42,074 nt of DNA from Acidobacterium sp. (GTDB taxonomy: Bacteria > Acidobacteriota > Terriglobia > Terriglobales > Acidobacteriaceae). Shown here in pieces: positions 26,752 to 34,136 of the stretch; the stretch's first letter is position 1, and every line of letters starts with the position of its first letter. The DNA lies in NCBI GenBank assembly GCA_003131625.1, contig PKVY01000081.1, forward strand, positions 134,172-176,245, given 5' to 3'. The notes under the pieces are model-generated. The model ran no database searches and was not told the DNA's origin. It worked only from the letters and a program-made list of their open reading frames with translations. Made by a program: the position numbers and the translations under genes.

Positions 26752-27996
26752 TTACGCAGAAGCCGCAAGGAAGCGGTTTATCTTTGCGATCACCTCTTTT
26801 CGCTTTGATCCGTAGCGCTGGAGGGAATGCTTTATGAGCTTTGTGGGGTTGGCTTCGTCGCCGCGTTTCAGGATGGTGGGAAAGCCGATGACCCTTCGGG
26901 CCTGCGGAAGATCGTCGATGAAGGTCCGGCAGTAAAAGCTGTAGCGGGGCAATGAGGTGATGTGTGTGGCCTGCACCTGCTCCTCGTTCCAGTTCTCCTC
27001 GACGGCGCGGGCGTCTACGCCGGAGACGTTAAACACCACCTGCGTGGGGCAGTTCGAGAACACATCCGCGGCGAAAGGAAGCTGGTACATCCCCTGACTG
27101 GCAAGGACAAGGGTGATGGCGTATTTCCGGGATTCAGCCAAAAGGGTCCCGAACCGGCCGCCGTGGACGAAATTGTGAACCTCGTCCGCTACCAGCATGA
27201 ACGGCGGTCTGACGCGCTGCTTTTCGCGCTTCAATGCCGAGATTGAGACCATCGAAACGATCAGCGAGCCGAGGATCTGGGCGATCTCCTCACCCAGCCT
27301 GCCTTTGGAGAACCTGCAGACGACGATCTTCTTCGTGTTCATGATTTCGAGGAAGTCGAGGGATTTTGGCTGGCCGATGATCGGGATGATCGACGGCCGG
27401 AGGAGCTTCCCGACCTTGTTGATCGGCGGCGAGAACTTGGACATCTGCTCCGAATCCCGGAGCTTCTCGTCGTACTGTTCCTTGAACATCTGAAGCAGGG
27501 GGTTTTCGGTCGCGGCGAGGATCTTCTCCCGGAACTTGTCGTCGGCCATGAACCGGAAGATGTGGACCGGCGTGGGGTGGTCGAAATACTCACACACCGC
27601 GTCGATGGCGTTGATGATGACGCGCGCCGACTCATCGCCCCACGCGGAGCCGGCAAGGGACTTGAACGTGGTGAAAAGGGACTCCTTGCCGAGCTCTAGC
27701 TCCTCCGGAGAATTGAAATAGAGCGGGTTGAACGGCGGGACGAGGGAGGCATCAGGGTCGATCCAGATGAAATCCCGCATCCGGCTTTTCGGGATGAGGC
27801 GCGCGATCTGGTCGGCGGTGTCGCCGTGAGGGTCTATGAAAAGACCGCCATTGCCCTGACGGATGTGTTCGATGAAAAGATTGACGAGCAGGGTGGATTT
27901 TCCCATGCCCGACATGCCTTCGATTGAAACGTGTTTTGTAGGATCTATTGAGAATTCGTTGCCGGTGATCGAATCCCGGCCGAGGGAAATTTGCAT
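26752..27996 (-). CDS. VirD4/TraG-like P-loop ATPase
   Basis: The 414-residue protein opens ISLGRDSITGNEFSIDPTKH and contains Walker A GMSGMGKSTL (29-38), GGLFIDPHGDTADQIARL, Walker B PFMLVADEVHNFV and a sensor-like segment ITLVLASQGMYQLP. This order is typical of DUF87/TraG/VirD4-type DNA translocases, the motor or coupling protein of conjugation. No N-terminal membrane helices are present. Together with the second ATPase and the relaxation protein it suggests DNA transfer or virion-related pumping. It lies to the left of a dense module, after an acidic mini-protein. Confidence 0.82.
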   Translation of the reverse strand: MQISLGRDSITGNEFSIDPTKHVSIEGMSGMGKSTLLVNLFIEHIRQGNGGLFIDPHGDTADQIARLIPKSRMRDFIWIDPDASLVPPFNPLYFNSPEELELGKESLFTTFKSLAGSAWGDESARVIINAIDAVCEYFDHPTPVHIFRFMADDKFREKILAATENPLLQMFKEQYDEKLRDSEQMSKFSPPINKVGKLLRPSIIPIIGQPKSLDFLEIMNTKKIVVCRFSKGRLGEEIAQILGSLIVSMVSISALKREKQRVRPPFMLVADEVHNFVHGGRFGTLLAESRKYAITLVLASQGMYQLPFAADVFSNCPTQVVFNVSGVDARAVEENWNEEQVQATHITSLPRYSFYCRTFIDDLPQARRVIGFPTILKRGDEANPTKLIKHSLQRYGSKRKEVIAKINRFLAASA

Positions 27997-28035
27997 TGCT
28001 ATGAGGACAAATGGATAGAGCTCATCATGGGCGTT

Positions 28036-28206
28036 CTAAAGTTCTTCGCTCTCTTCGTCGTCCTCTTCATCTTCGTCTGCGGCGTTCGGCTCGTCGGCAT
28101 CTTTGCCGTCGAGCTCTTCATTTTCATCAGTCCCGCTGTCCTTATACATAGCGGCCCTTCCGTCATCGTCGTCATCATCGTCGCGCTTTTCGATCAGAGC
28201 TGTCAT
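28036..28206 (-). CDS. Half-acidic mini-protein
   Basis: The product has 56 residues, of which 28 are Asp or Glu: MTALIEKRDDDDDDDG near the start and AADEDEEDDEESEEL at the end. A good ribosome site (GGAGGAG, 7 bp before ATG) and the ATGA overlap with the preceding ORF support expression. The plus-strand ORF in the same place is a hydrophobic shadow of the acidic codons. Such a charge pattern is typical of DNA mimics (Ocr, DMP-type) and of histone-like chaperones; a restriction- or nucleoid-protein inhibitor is possible but unshown. Confidence 0.62.
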   Translation of the reverse strand: MTALIEKRDDDDDDDGRAAMYKDSGTDENEELDGKDADEPNAADEDEEDDEESEEL

Positions 28207-28423
28207 ATGCTTGCTCCTCCGTGCTTCATGCGATGCGGGATGGGGTTGTTCAGATACCTTGCCATGAGCACCTCCGCGTGATTCGTCCCGGGGACGCCGG
28301 ATTTGTTGCCAAAATGGTGCGTTGCTATGCCGCCGTCGCCGCCGCCATCAAAGACTGGATCACAGCCCGAGACGACGGCGAGGGACGGATAGTGCCGGAA
28401 TGTCCGGCCCCGCGATTATTCAT
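28203..28423 (-). pseudogene. Small gene with probable single-base frameshift
   Basis: ATG at 28423 (MNNRGAG...) runs out after 32 codons, but after a plus-one shift at a GGGG run the frame reads RTFRHYPSLAVVSGCDPVFD, GGIATHHFGNKSGVPGTNHA and EVLMARYLNNPIPHRMKHGG, and stops at 28203, overlapping the next ATG by ATGA. The downstream frame has no own start nearby but has plausible protein composition. One extra G in the run would join both into a 73-residue protein. This is either an assembly error or a disabled gene; I do not recognise the product. Confidence 0.45.
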
Positions 28424-28468
28424 CGCGATTGATTTTAAGTATGGCTGATTCGCGGGAGAAGTCGAGCA

Positions 28469-28816
28469 TTACCAGTACCGGTTGACGAGTTGCAGAGTGC
28501 ACCCGAGTTCCTTTGCGACCTCAACAGAAGTCAGGCCGTCTGCCTTGAGCTCCGCGATTCTCTCCTTGATGTCTTCGGCACTCATGCCGGAGATAGGCTT
28601 TTCCGCCGACTTGCCACCCTTCTTCGGACAATTATCTGAGCGGTGTCCGGGTTCGCCGCACGCTTTACAGCGACGAGCTCCCTTTTTACCCTTTACTGCT
28701 TTTGGGGACACGGGACGCTCCTCGGCACGAATTGCCTGTTCAACTGGCGACAATTCTACGTACACCTTTCCTTCGTGAACGATGAATGATTCACCGTTCA
28801 ATTGATAGATCCTCAT
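28469..28816 (-). CDS. CCHC zinc-knuckle plus HTH-like protein
   Basis: From ATG 28816 the protein has 115 residues. The zinc knuckle is exact: C50-x2-C53-x4-H58-x4-C63 (CKACGEPGHRSDNC). Flanks are basic (KAVKGKKGARR and PKKGGKSAEK). The C-end (GLTSVEVAKELGCTLQLVNRYW) resembles a short helix-turn-helix. CCHC knuckles are typical of retroviral and eukaryotic RNA/ssDNA-binding proteins and rare in bacteria. It overlaps the relaxation gene by 4 bp, so it probably binds nucleic acid in the same process. Confidence 0.75.
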   Translation of the reverse strand: MRIYQLNGESFIVHEGKVYVELSPVEQAIRAEERPVSPKAVKGKKGARRCKACGEPGHRSDNCPKKGGKSAEKPISGMSAEDIKERIAELKADGLTSVEVAKELGCTLQLVNRYW

Positions 28817-29661
28817 GCTTGTAAGAATGAATACCCGACCTTTTCCCAGTCTTTCGGCGTAGCGAAAATCTCGCCCCCAATATCCTTCGTGTACGCCTCT
28901 TCGGTCGCAAGCCAAAACATCCGGTGGTTGTATTCCTGATTCAGTTGTTTCAGGAGGTTCCGGCGACGCTCATGCGTCCGCTGGACGACGATCACTCTGA
29001 ACTGCCGGAACGTCCCCCATTCTTTCTGACAGGCATCTGAGCCGTAATACTCGTGATATTTGCCGAGCTTTTTCATGATGGACGGCTCGCCGTTCTGGTA
29101 GTGGCCGATCTTCGCGCGCTCCATTTCGAGGAAATAGTACAGCGTTCCTTTGTCCTCCGGCTTTGCGGGATCAGTGAGGGCGAACATGGCGTCGGGAGAG
29201 ATCGTGCATTTGAGGTCGGCCTGCTGCCAGTAGAGTTGGAGTTTGTGCTTCAGGGCGAACTTCTTGAGCACCATGTGGAACCACGAGATCTCAAGTTCGT
29301 GGTCGAGGGTCCGCTGAGAGTGCTCGTCGAACGTCTTCGCTAGCTGGTAGACGCTGGTGACGAACCTGACACCAGCGTCAGAGAGGCCGTAGACGTAGGT
29401 GACACCGCCGCTCTCGCGGTCGAGTTCGAGGTAGGGAAGACGGTTCACGAGGCCGGCGCGATAGAGAAGCCCAAGGGTATACCTGACAGAGCGTTTGTCG
29501 TTCTCGTTCGGAGTCCGGTTGCGCAGGAGCTCTGCGACGTCGTTTGTGCGGAGACAGAAGTATTCAGCGAGAATTTCGAGGATTTCCCTTTTTGTCGCCG
29601 TGAGGCGGAACGCTGGGAGTTTTGCCGCGTTGCGGCTGATCTTGGGGAGGGTTGTCGTCAT
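28813..29661 (-). CDS. Replication-relaxation family protein
   Basis: This 282-residue protein matches the Replic_Relax pattern: an N-terminal winged-helix (KREILEILAEYFCLRTNDVAELL, RSVRYTLGLLYRAGLVNRLPY) and a PD-like alpha/beta core (LDHELEISWFHMVLKKFAL, ISPDAMFALTD, YYFLEMERAKIG). Such proteins are linked to plasmid or mobile-element replication and DNA nicking. It lies between the two P-loop ATPases and overlaps both the ATPase upstream (98 bp) and the zinc-knuckle gene downstream (4 bp). Confidence 0.8.
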   Translation of the reverse strand: MTTTLPKISRNAAKLPAFRLTATKREILEILAEYFCLRTNDVAELLRNRTPNENDKRSVRYTLGLLYRAGLVNRLPYLELDRESGGVTYVYGLSDAGVRFVTSVYQLAKTFDEHSQRTLDHELEISWFHMVLKKFALKHKLQLYWQQADLKCTISPDAMFALTDPAKPEDKGTLYYFLEMERAKIGHYQNGEPSIMKKLGKYHEYYGSDACQKEWGTFRQFRVIVVQRTHERRRNLLKQLNQEYNHRMFWLATEEAYTKDIGGEIFATPKDWEKVGYSFLQA

Positions 29662-31054
29662 TCACTTCATCATGACGTACCGGCGGGGAATTGGAAGGGG
29701 AGTTATCCCCAGAGCTTAATAGGCTGCTTTCTGCGGAAGGAGAAGGTATACCGCCATACGTTGACAGAGTCGCCCGCCTTATCTCGGCTGCACTCGTCAT
29801 TTGCTCTTGTGTTGGAGGGGGAAGAGGTGGAGGCGTGCTCGCGATGATGCCTTCCTCAGTGCCGATCTTGAAAAACGCGGTGTACAGCGGAAGATTCGCG
29901 AGTCGATCGGGCTCAATAGTTATGCGGTCCGGAAATTGTTCTGAGTTATGTGGGAGAAGATGTCTCCAGTTCGATACGTCTTCATGATTGATACGGAATG
30001 CAATACGAGCTGCAGTGACGTTCGTGAAGACTGACTGTTTTATCTGGCTATCCAACTGATATAACCCCTGATTCGCGAGCGTGAGAGATAGCCTGAACCC
30101 GCCTGCCTCTGACAGTATCCGATCGAAGTCGCTGGTTTGGAAGTTCTGGAATTCATCGGCATAGAAAAAATGCGGCACGCGATCGACTTTGGCTTGCTCT
30201 TGCCTGCGAAATGCGGCCTGTTGGATCTTGGAGGTGAGGAGCGCCCCGACTAGGTTGCCATTCTCGCGACCGACGCCCATGAGATTGACGAGGAGGATCT
30301 TGCGGGACTCCATACAATCGAAAATGTCGAGAGGCATGCTTGCGGGTCCAAGCATTGTCTTCAGTGGCGGAGTGGTGATAAAGGTGGACATTCGGGTGAG
30401 AATCGGCCCTTCGCGAGGCTTGCCTATTTTCGGGAATACTTTAGCCCAGTAATGAATGATGTCGTCATATCTGCCGCCTTCATTATTCTTTCTGACGAGA
30501 TCAAGAATTGCTTGTTGGCGGTCTTCGTCTATGAAGAAATGGTAGATGTCGAGGAACGAGACCTCCTTCGCTGAGAGCAGGGTGTAAATGACCCATCGGA
30601 GAATTGATCCCCATTGATCCCCCGCCGCCATCGCGGAAAATCGCATAAATGTCTGGTTTACATCAGCGAGAAGAGTCTGTCGCTCTTCTTCTGTTTTCCA
30701 TCCCATGAAGTTGATCGGAACGGGATTCTTAATGTCGATGTAGATGCAATCCGGAATACGGCTATGAGGAACGCGGGGCAATACAGATTCGGCAAGATCG
30801 CCCTTCGGATCGAGCAAGGTCAACCCCTCGTTATTTGCCATGTCCTGCGTAATCATGTGCTCAAGAAGAGTGGACTTGCCGTACTGGGAGGCGCCGGCAA
30901 TATAGACATGCCTGAATCGGGATGCCGCAGGAATTTCGAGTTCTCTGGCAGCTTCGTCATAGGGGTTGTTATATCGAACGAACGGTTCTGGTATCACCTC
31001 TTCAGTAAATGTGGTGCGCGGCCAATCGGAAGTGAAGCTGGGCTTGAATTTCAT
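29564..31054 (-). CDS. Second VirD4/TraG-like P-loop ATPase
   Basis: The protein has 496 residues with Walker A GASQYGKSTL (about 54-63), a segment GLTLLDPKGDLAESVLPRVP, Walker B PHFFYADEFQNFQ and LSLTLANQGLYQL. The order is that of the first ATPase (26752-27996), but the sequences are diverged paralogues. The C-terminus (about 410-496) is a Pro/Ser-rich, probably disordered tail. It overlaps the relaxation gene by 98 bp and is coupled to the membrane gene upstream by ATGA. Confidence 0.82.
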   Translation of the reverse strand: MKFKPSFTSDWPRTTFTEEVIPEPFVRYNNPYDEAARELEIPAASRFRHVYIAGASQYGKSTLLEHMITQDMANNEGLTLLDPKGDLAESVLPRVPHSRIPDCIYIDIKNPVPINFMGWKTEEERQTLLADVNQTFMRFSAMAAGDQWGSILRWVIYTLLSAKEVSFLDIYHFFIDEDRQQAILDLVRKNNEGGRYDDIIHYWAKVFPKIGKPREGPILTRMSTFITTPPLKTMLGPASMPLDIFDCMESRKILLVNLMGVGRENGNLVGALLTSKIQQAAFRRQEQAKVDRVPHFFYADEFQNFQTSDFDRILSEAGGFRLSLTLANQGLYQLDSQIKQSVFTNVTAARIAFRINHEDVSNWRHLLPHNSEQFPDRITIEPDRLANLPLYTAFFKIGTEEGIIASTPPPLPPPTQEQMTSAAEIRRATLSTYGGIPSPSAESSLLSSGDNSPSNSPPVRHDEVNDDNPPQDQPQRGKTPSVPPHGDKKGNPRNSR

Positions 31055-32022
31055 TGGACGGACACTCCCGTGTAGATGAGTTCGTCATCCTTACCGCCGC
31101 TTTCCCAATAGGTAGAGAGCTGTAAATTGATCTTCAGCACATTGGAATCCGGGTCATTGATCACCAGTGTGAACTTCGTAGGGACGTTCGGTAGCAGATT
31201 CTCTTCGGAACTGTAATTTAATTGTGTTCCGCCGGGAAATTGAAATTGGGCGGAACGAATCTCAATCGAATTGCCTTGATCGTCAACCGCATGACCGTCT
31301 TTCAAATAGAGATGCTTCGGGACGTCAAGCGTGTTGGTCGCTTTTCCAGAGCAGTGAATCCTATCAGCCGAACGATGGCATTCGTCAATCAGGAGCCGAT
31401 AGTCACTGTCCGCTCCCGAACTGGGGGCAACGGACTCGATTATGTAAGTTCGCTCTGAAGCCTGTGTTTTCGGAGCCGGTGGTTCTGCTGGCTCTGGGGA
31501 CGGTGGTTTCGGCGTTGAGAGGGGAGAATCCTGCAAGTGCGCCCCGAATTTCGGTTGCGTGCATATGAGCGTGAGAGTTCCTTTGCCCTGAACGTGGAAG
31601 TTGGCCGAGCGGTCCATACCCGCAAAGCAACTGTTTTCGAGCGCTCCTCCGGTGCCCGCGGTAAAGAAGGGTACGAGGGGACCCGGATTCGCTCTGCCAT
31701 TGCACCAGACGCTCACGTAGTCTCCGGGATTTTGCGATTTCTGAATTTCGAAAGTTTGCCATGCTTCTGGCACAATTACCCTCGGTCCGTAGCAGCCTTC
31801 CGTTAGGGGTATAGTGATCCGTTCGACGGTCTTTTTGCTGTAGTCGAGAACGGTTTCGTCATCGCAGAAACGACGCTGATAGTGCGATGAAATGATTTGA
31901 GGTGTCGCCTGATGAGGGGAAATCGTGTCGCTGCAAGAGCGAAAGCCGCCAATGACGATGAGTGTTGCGCACAACGTCATGAATAAGCCGCGATAGAGCC
32001 CGTAGCGTGAATCATCGCTCAT
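31051..32022 (-). CDS. Membrane-anchored extracytoplasmic protein
   Basis: The 323-residue product has an N-terminal hydrophobic helix (about 13-28, LFMTLCATLIVIGGF), then an outside domain with several Cys pairs (RRFCDDET, EGCYGP, VSVWCNG, LICTQPK), a Pro-rich linker (about 168-190) and a C-terminal Ig-like domain (about 205-323; RIHCSGKATNTLDVPKHLYL, VPTKFTLVINDPD) resembling DUF4352. Coupled by ATGA on both sides. It may form the outside face of the ATPase complex. Confidence 0.65.
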   Translation of the reverse strand: MSDDSRYGLYRGLFMTLCATLIVIGGFRSCSDTISPHQATPQIISSHYQRRFCDDETVLDYSKKTVERITIPLTEGCYGPRVIVPEAWQTFEIQKSQNPGDYVSVWCNGRANPGPLVPFFTAGTGGALENSCFAGMDRSANFHVQGKGTLTLICTQPKFGAHLQDSPLSTPKPPSPEPAEPPAPKTQASERTYIIESVAPSSGADSDYRLLIDECHRSADRIHCSGKATNTLDVPKHLYLKDGHAVDDQGNSIEIRSAQFQFPGGTQLNYSSEENLLPNVPTKFTLVINDPDSNVLKINLQLSTYWESGGKDDELIYTGVSVQ

Positions 32023-32570
32023 CGTTTTGTAGAACCGAAATAAATTCCTTTGGAAACCCCTGAAGATCTCTGCGTTTTCACGTCGATGATTTTTAGGGTC
32101 AATCTTTCAAAACCCATTTCGGCGTGGAGAGGGGCCAATGCACCATTCAAGAGCTCTTGCATTTCTCCATACGGATCATCTGAGAGCTTTTCTCGTTGCG
32201 ACAGGTAGCCATTCAAACATGCCTGTAGTTGCACTTTAATGCGAATAAGCGCGTTCGCAGATTGTTTTGGATCAAGGTATGAAATGGCGACCATTACGGC
32301 GATTTCATCGCCGCTTTTGAGGGATGAGCTGAGCAATCCGATCTCATAGGTCTCGGGTGGCGGCTCTGGTTTTGACTCTGCGGCTTTCTCAAGATGGTCG
32401 AACGCGTACCAGCCCAACATCATTGCGAGCGCGGCGAACAGAAGTGTCGGAGGAAAACTGCGAATAGCTATGCTGACGATTGCGATGAACACGCAAATGC
32501 CGGCAATGATCATGAGTATGGTACCGGTCATTCCATGTCGTGCGTAGGCTTGATCAGGCGCTTCTCTCAT
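32019..32570 (-). CDS. Two-helix membrane protein with SPFH-like domain
   Basis: The protein has 183 residues: two membrane helices (ILMIIAGICVFIAIVSIAIR and LLFAALAMMLGWYAF) and a cytoplasmic or exterior domain (GDEIAVMVAISYLDPKQSANA, VQLQACLNGYLSQREK, LAPLHAEMGFERLTLKIIDVK) whose beta-alpha order recalls SPFH/band-7 proteins. It is the first gene of the ATPase operon, next to the hairpin-rich gap. Confidence 0.62.
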   Translation of the reverse strand: MREAPDQAYARHGMTGTILMIIAGICVFIAIVSIAIRSFPPTLLFAALAMMLGWYAFDHLEKAAESKPEPPPETYEIGLLSSSLKSGDEIAVMVAISYLDPKQSANALIRIKVQLQACLNGYLSQREKLSDDPYGEMQELLNGALAPLHAEMGFERLTLKIIDVKTQRSSGVSKGIYFGSTKR

Positions 32571-32575
32571 ATCAG

Positions 32576-32732
32576 TGCCGCACCGTCCTAGCCGATAGGC
32601 GTACCCGATAGGGCGACGCGCAGCGACGGGCAGTCTTCGCCGAAAGCCCGCTAGGGTTGAACGACGAAGAACGATAAGTGATGAGGAGAGAAAGGGAAGA
32701 CTGCCCGTCGGTAGACGAGGGACGGTGCGGCA
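32576..32732. repeat. Nested long inverted repeats in intergenic region
   Basis: TGCCGCACCGTCC (32576-32588) pairs with GGACGGTGCGGCA (32720-32732) over 13 bp. Inside, GACGGGCAGTCTTC (32625-32638) pairs with GAAGACTGCCCGTC (32696-32709) over 14 bp. CCGATAGG is also directly repeated in the left arm. The element lies upstream of the ATPase/relaxation operon. Such structures mark transfer or replication origins of mobile elements, but a terminator or structured RNA would look similar. Confidence 0.6.
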
Positions 32733-32772
32733 TACCAGTCATACCCGTATCCTCCAGTAAATAAAGGCGTTA

Positions 32773-32985
32773 TATCGTCCGCGGCATATCCGCGGCGATA
32801 TTTTCTAGTACCTGTCGGGGATAGACAGCGGTACTGGAAAAAGGGTGTTTCAGGTACGGCAAAAGTGGGGAACTGGCGATATACTACGCCCAACCTCTGC
32901 CTTTGGGCAGAGGGATTTTCAGGCCGGTCACTCTTCTGAAGAGCGGAGCGGTCTGGGCTTCTCATCAGTTCTCCCGTAAGGGAGA
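32773..32985. other. Array of five hairpins upstream of HTH gene
   Basis: Consecutive stems: TATCG-CCGCGG with CCGCGG-CGATA and one bulge (32773-32800); AGTACC-TGTC with GACA-GGTACT (32807-32835); CCTCTGCC with GGCAGAGG around TTTG (32894-32913); CTCTT with AAGAG (32931-32943); TCTCCC with GGGAGA around GTAA (32970-32985). No gene is visible here on either strand. This suggests a structured RNA leader or an origin; it is only 24 bp from the next start. Confidence 0.55.
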
Positions 32986-33008
32986 GGAATTCAAATCTGG
33001 AGACAGAA

Positions 33009-33218
33009 ATGGATTCCAATGAGAAGTGGTACTCGGTGAAGGAAGTGGCGGCGCGTTACGGCGTGAGCTGTGACACGATCCGGCGGCGGATAAAGCGGGG
33101 GATTCTGAGGGCATTGAAACTGCCGTCGCTTTCCTCGAAGCGCAAGAGAATATACGAGTGCTTCCGTATCGCGGAGAGTGAGCTCGATCGCTTCACGCGG
33201 GTCAATTCCACAAACTGA
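33009..33218 (+). CDS. MerR/excisionase-type HTH protein
   Basis: The protein has 69 residues: SVKEVAARYGVSCDTIRRRI...KRGILRALKLP, the Xis/MerR-like winged helix used by excisionases and many small regulators. TGGAGA lies 5 bp before ATG. It is followed by a terminator at 33228. It is the last clear element-type gene before the possible attachment site, a usual place for an excision factor, but no integrase is next to it. Confidence 0.75.
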   Translation: MDSNEKWYSVKEVAARYGVSCDTIRRRIKRGILRALKLPSLSSKRKRIYECFRIAESELDRFTRVNSTN

Positions 33219-33227
33219 ATCGGGAGA

Positions 33228-33247
33228 GGCGGCGCGAGCCGCCTTTT
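33228..33247 (+). terminator. Rho-independent terminator
   Basis: GGCGGC (33228-33233) and GCCGCC (33238-33243) pair around GCGA and are followed by TTTT. It ends the HTH transcript 10 bp after its stop. Confidence 0.85.
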
Positions 33248-33258
33248 CCTTGTCCTCT

Positions 33259-33738
33259 CTAGAGGCGTGGTTTCTCGGTACTACGCTTCATGACGACGAG
33301 AACGGCGTCGTTTTTCTGGGGTGTACGCTCGCTGCGCAAAAAGAGCAAATCCGTGATCTCGTCATCGAGCCAGACCGTCTTTCCAACTGCCTCAATGAAC
33401 TCCGAGCAGCTTCCGGGCTTGTGGCCACAGAAGGCTGTGATCCAAACATTCTTGAAACGCAGGACGAATAGACCTTCATTGCCGTCGTCATTATGCCAAG
33501 TGCTGTCATACGAGATGATGGTGTAGGCTCTACATCGTGAGAATTGATTGCAACCGGGCTGGATCGTATCTTCCGGGAAGGTTGTCCACGTGGGTGCCTG
33601 TTCGCCCTCAATAGGGGCCATAGGGTGGTAAACCTCTGCTTTGCCTGCCCGAACATATGCTTTGTTATTAGGGGAGATCACAGATCCGCTCTGGCCGCTG
33701 CAACTCAGGGCCACAGCCAACGCAAGGGGAAGGCTCAT
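33259..33738 (-). CDS. Small secreted protein
   Basis: From ATG 33738 (AAAGG just upstream) the product has 159 residues and starts MSLPLALAVALSCSGQSGSV, a short signal with a Cys that could be lipid-modified although the lipobox is imperfect. The mature part contains four more Cys (PGCNQFSRC, CGHKPGSC) and looks folded. A longer start (33819) adds no recognisable feature. It converges on the HTH gene. No family recognised; it may belong to the element or the host. Confidence 0.55.
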   Translation of the reverse strand: MSLPLALAVALSCSGQSGSVISPNNKAYVRAGKAEVYHPMAPIEGEQAPTWTTFPEDTIQPGCNQFSRCRAYTIISYDSTWHNDDGNEGLFVLRFKNVWITAFCGHKPGSCSEFIEAVGKTVWLDDEITDLLFLRSERTPQKNDAVLVVMKRSTEKPRL

Positions 33739-33932
33739 GCCTTTCAGTTTTTCGCTATGCAGATGAATCGATGCGCCTCTGGGCGCACCCATGGTAGAAA
33801 AAACGCCGGATCGACACAATGAAAAATCTCGTGTACCTAATACGTACTCAGGTACCGCTTTTTGGGCGTCTGGGGCATAATTCTGCGGCCATAGTTTTCA
33901 ATAAGTTATTTGTTTTCAATACGGTAGTGGAA

Positions 33933-33986
33933 TTCGATCCCATCCGCCGCCACCAGAATTGGCACTAAGATCCCATCCGCCGCCAC
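33933..33986 (+). other. Possible attachment site (tRNA 3-prime end)
   Basis: Positions 33933-33955 read like the T-loop, T-stem 3-prime arm and acceptor arm of a tRNA ending in CCA: TTCGATC (33933-33939), CCATC, CGCCGCC, A and CCA. The first half of the T-stem does not pair, so only the 3-prime part is tRNA-like. GATCCCATCCGCCGCCAC is repeated at 33969-33986. Upstream lies an A/T-rich stretch (33895-33920). The arrangement is that expected of an attR left by integration into a tRNA gene, marking the element/chromosome border. Confidence 0.5.
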
Positions 33987-34136
33987 TCTTTTGGCGACTT
34001 CCGTGGCCCTGAGATCCATCGCTGCGCTCAGGATTTCGCCAGCGGGCTCGGACGCCCGCATGACGGCTCAAGTTGTCTTCCTGATCCAGCAGCGATACAA
34101 AGGCAGGGAAGTACCCCGTCTCTGGAGAGGATTCCC

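Noticed and set aside
27991-28281. Hydrophobic plus-strand ORF resembling a membrane protein
   Set aside because: Its Val/Phe/Ile-rich part is the reverse complement of the acidic codons of the minus-strand mini-protein, which has the better ribosome site.
32677-32694. Hammerhead-like core GTGATGAG...GAAA
   Set aside because: The invariant C of CUGAUGA is G here and no matching stem arrangement is present.
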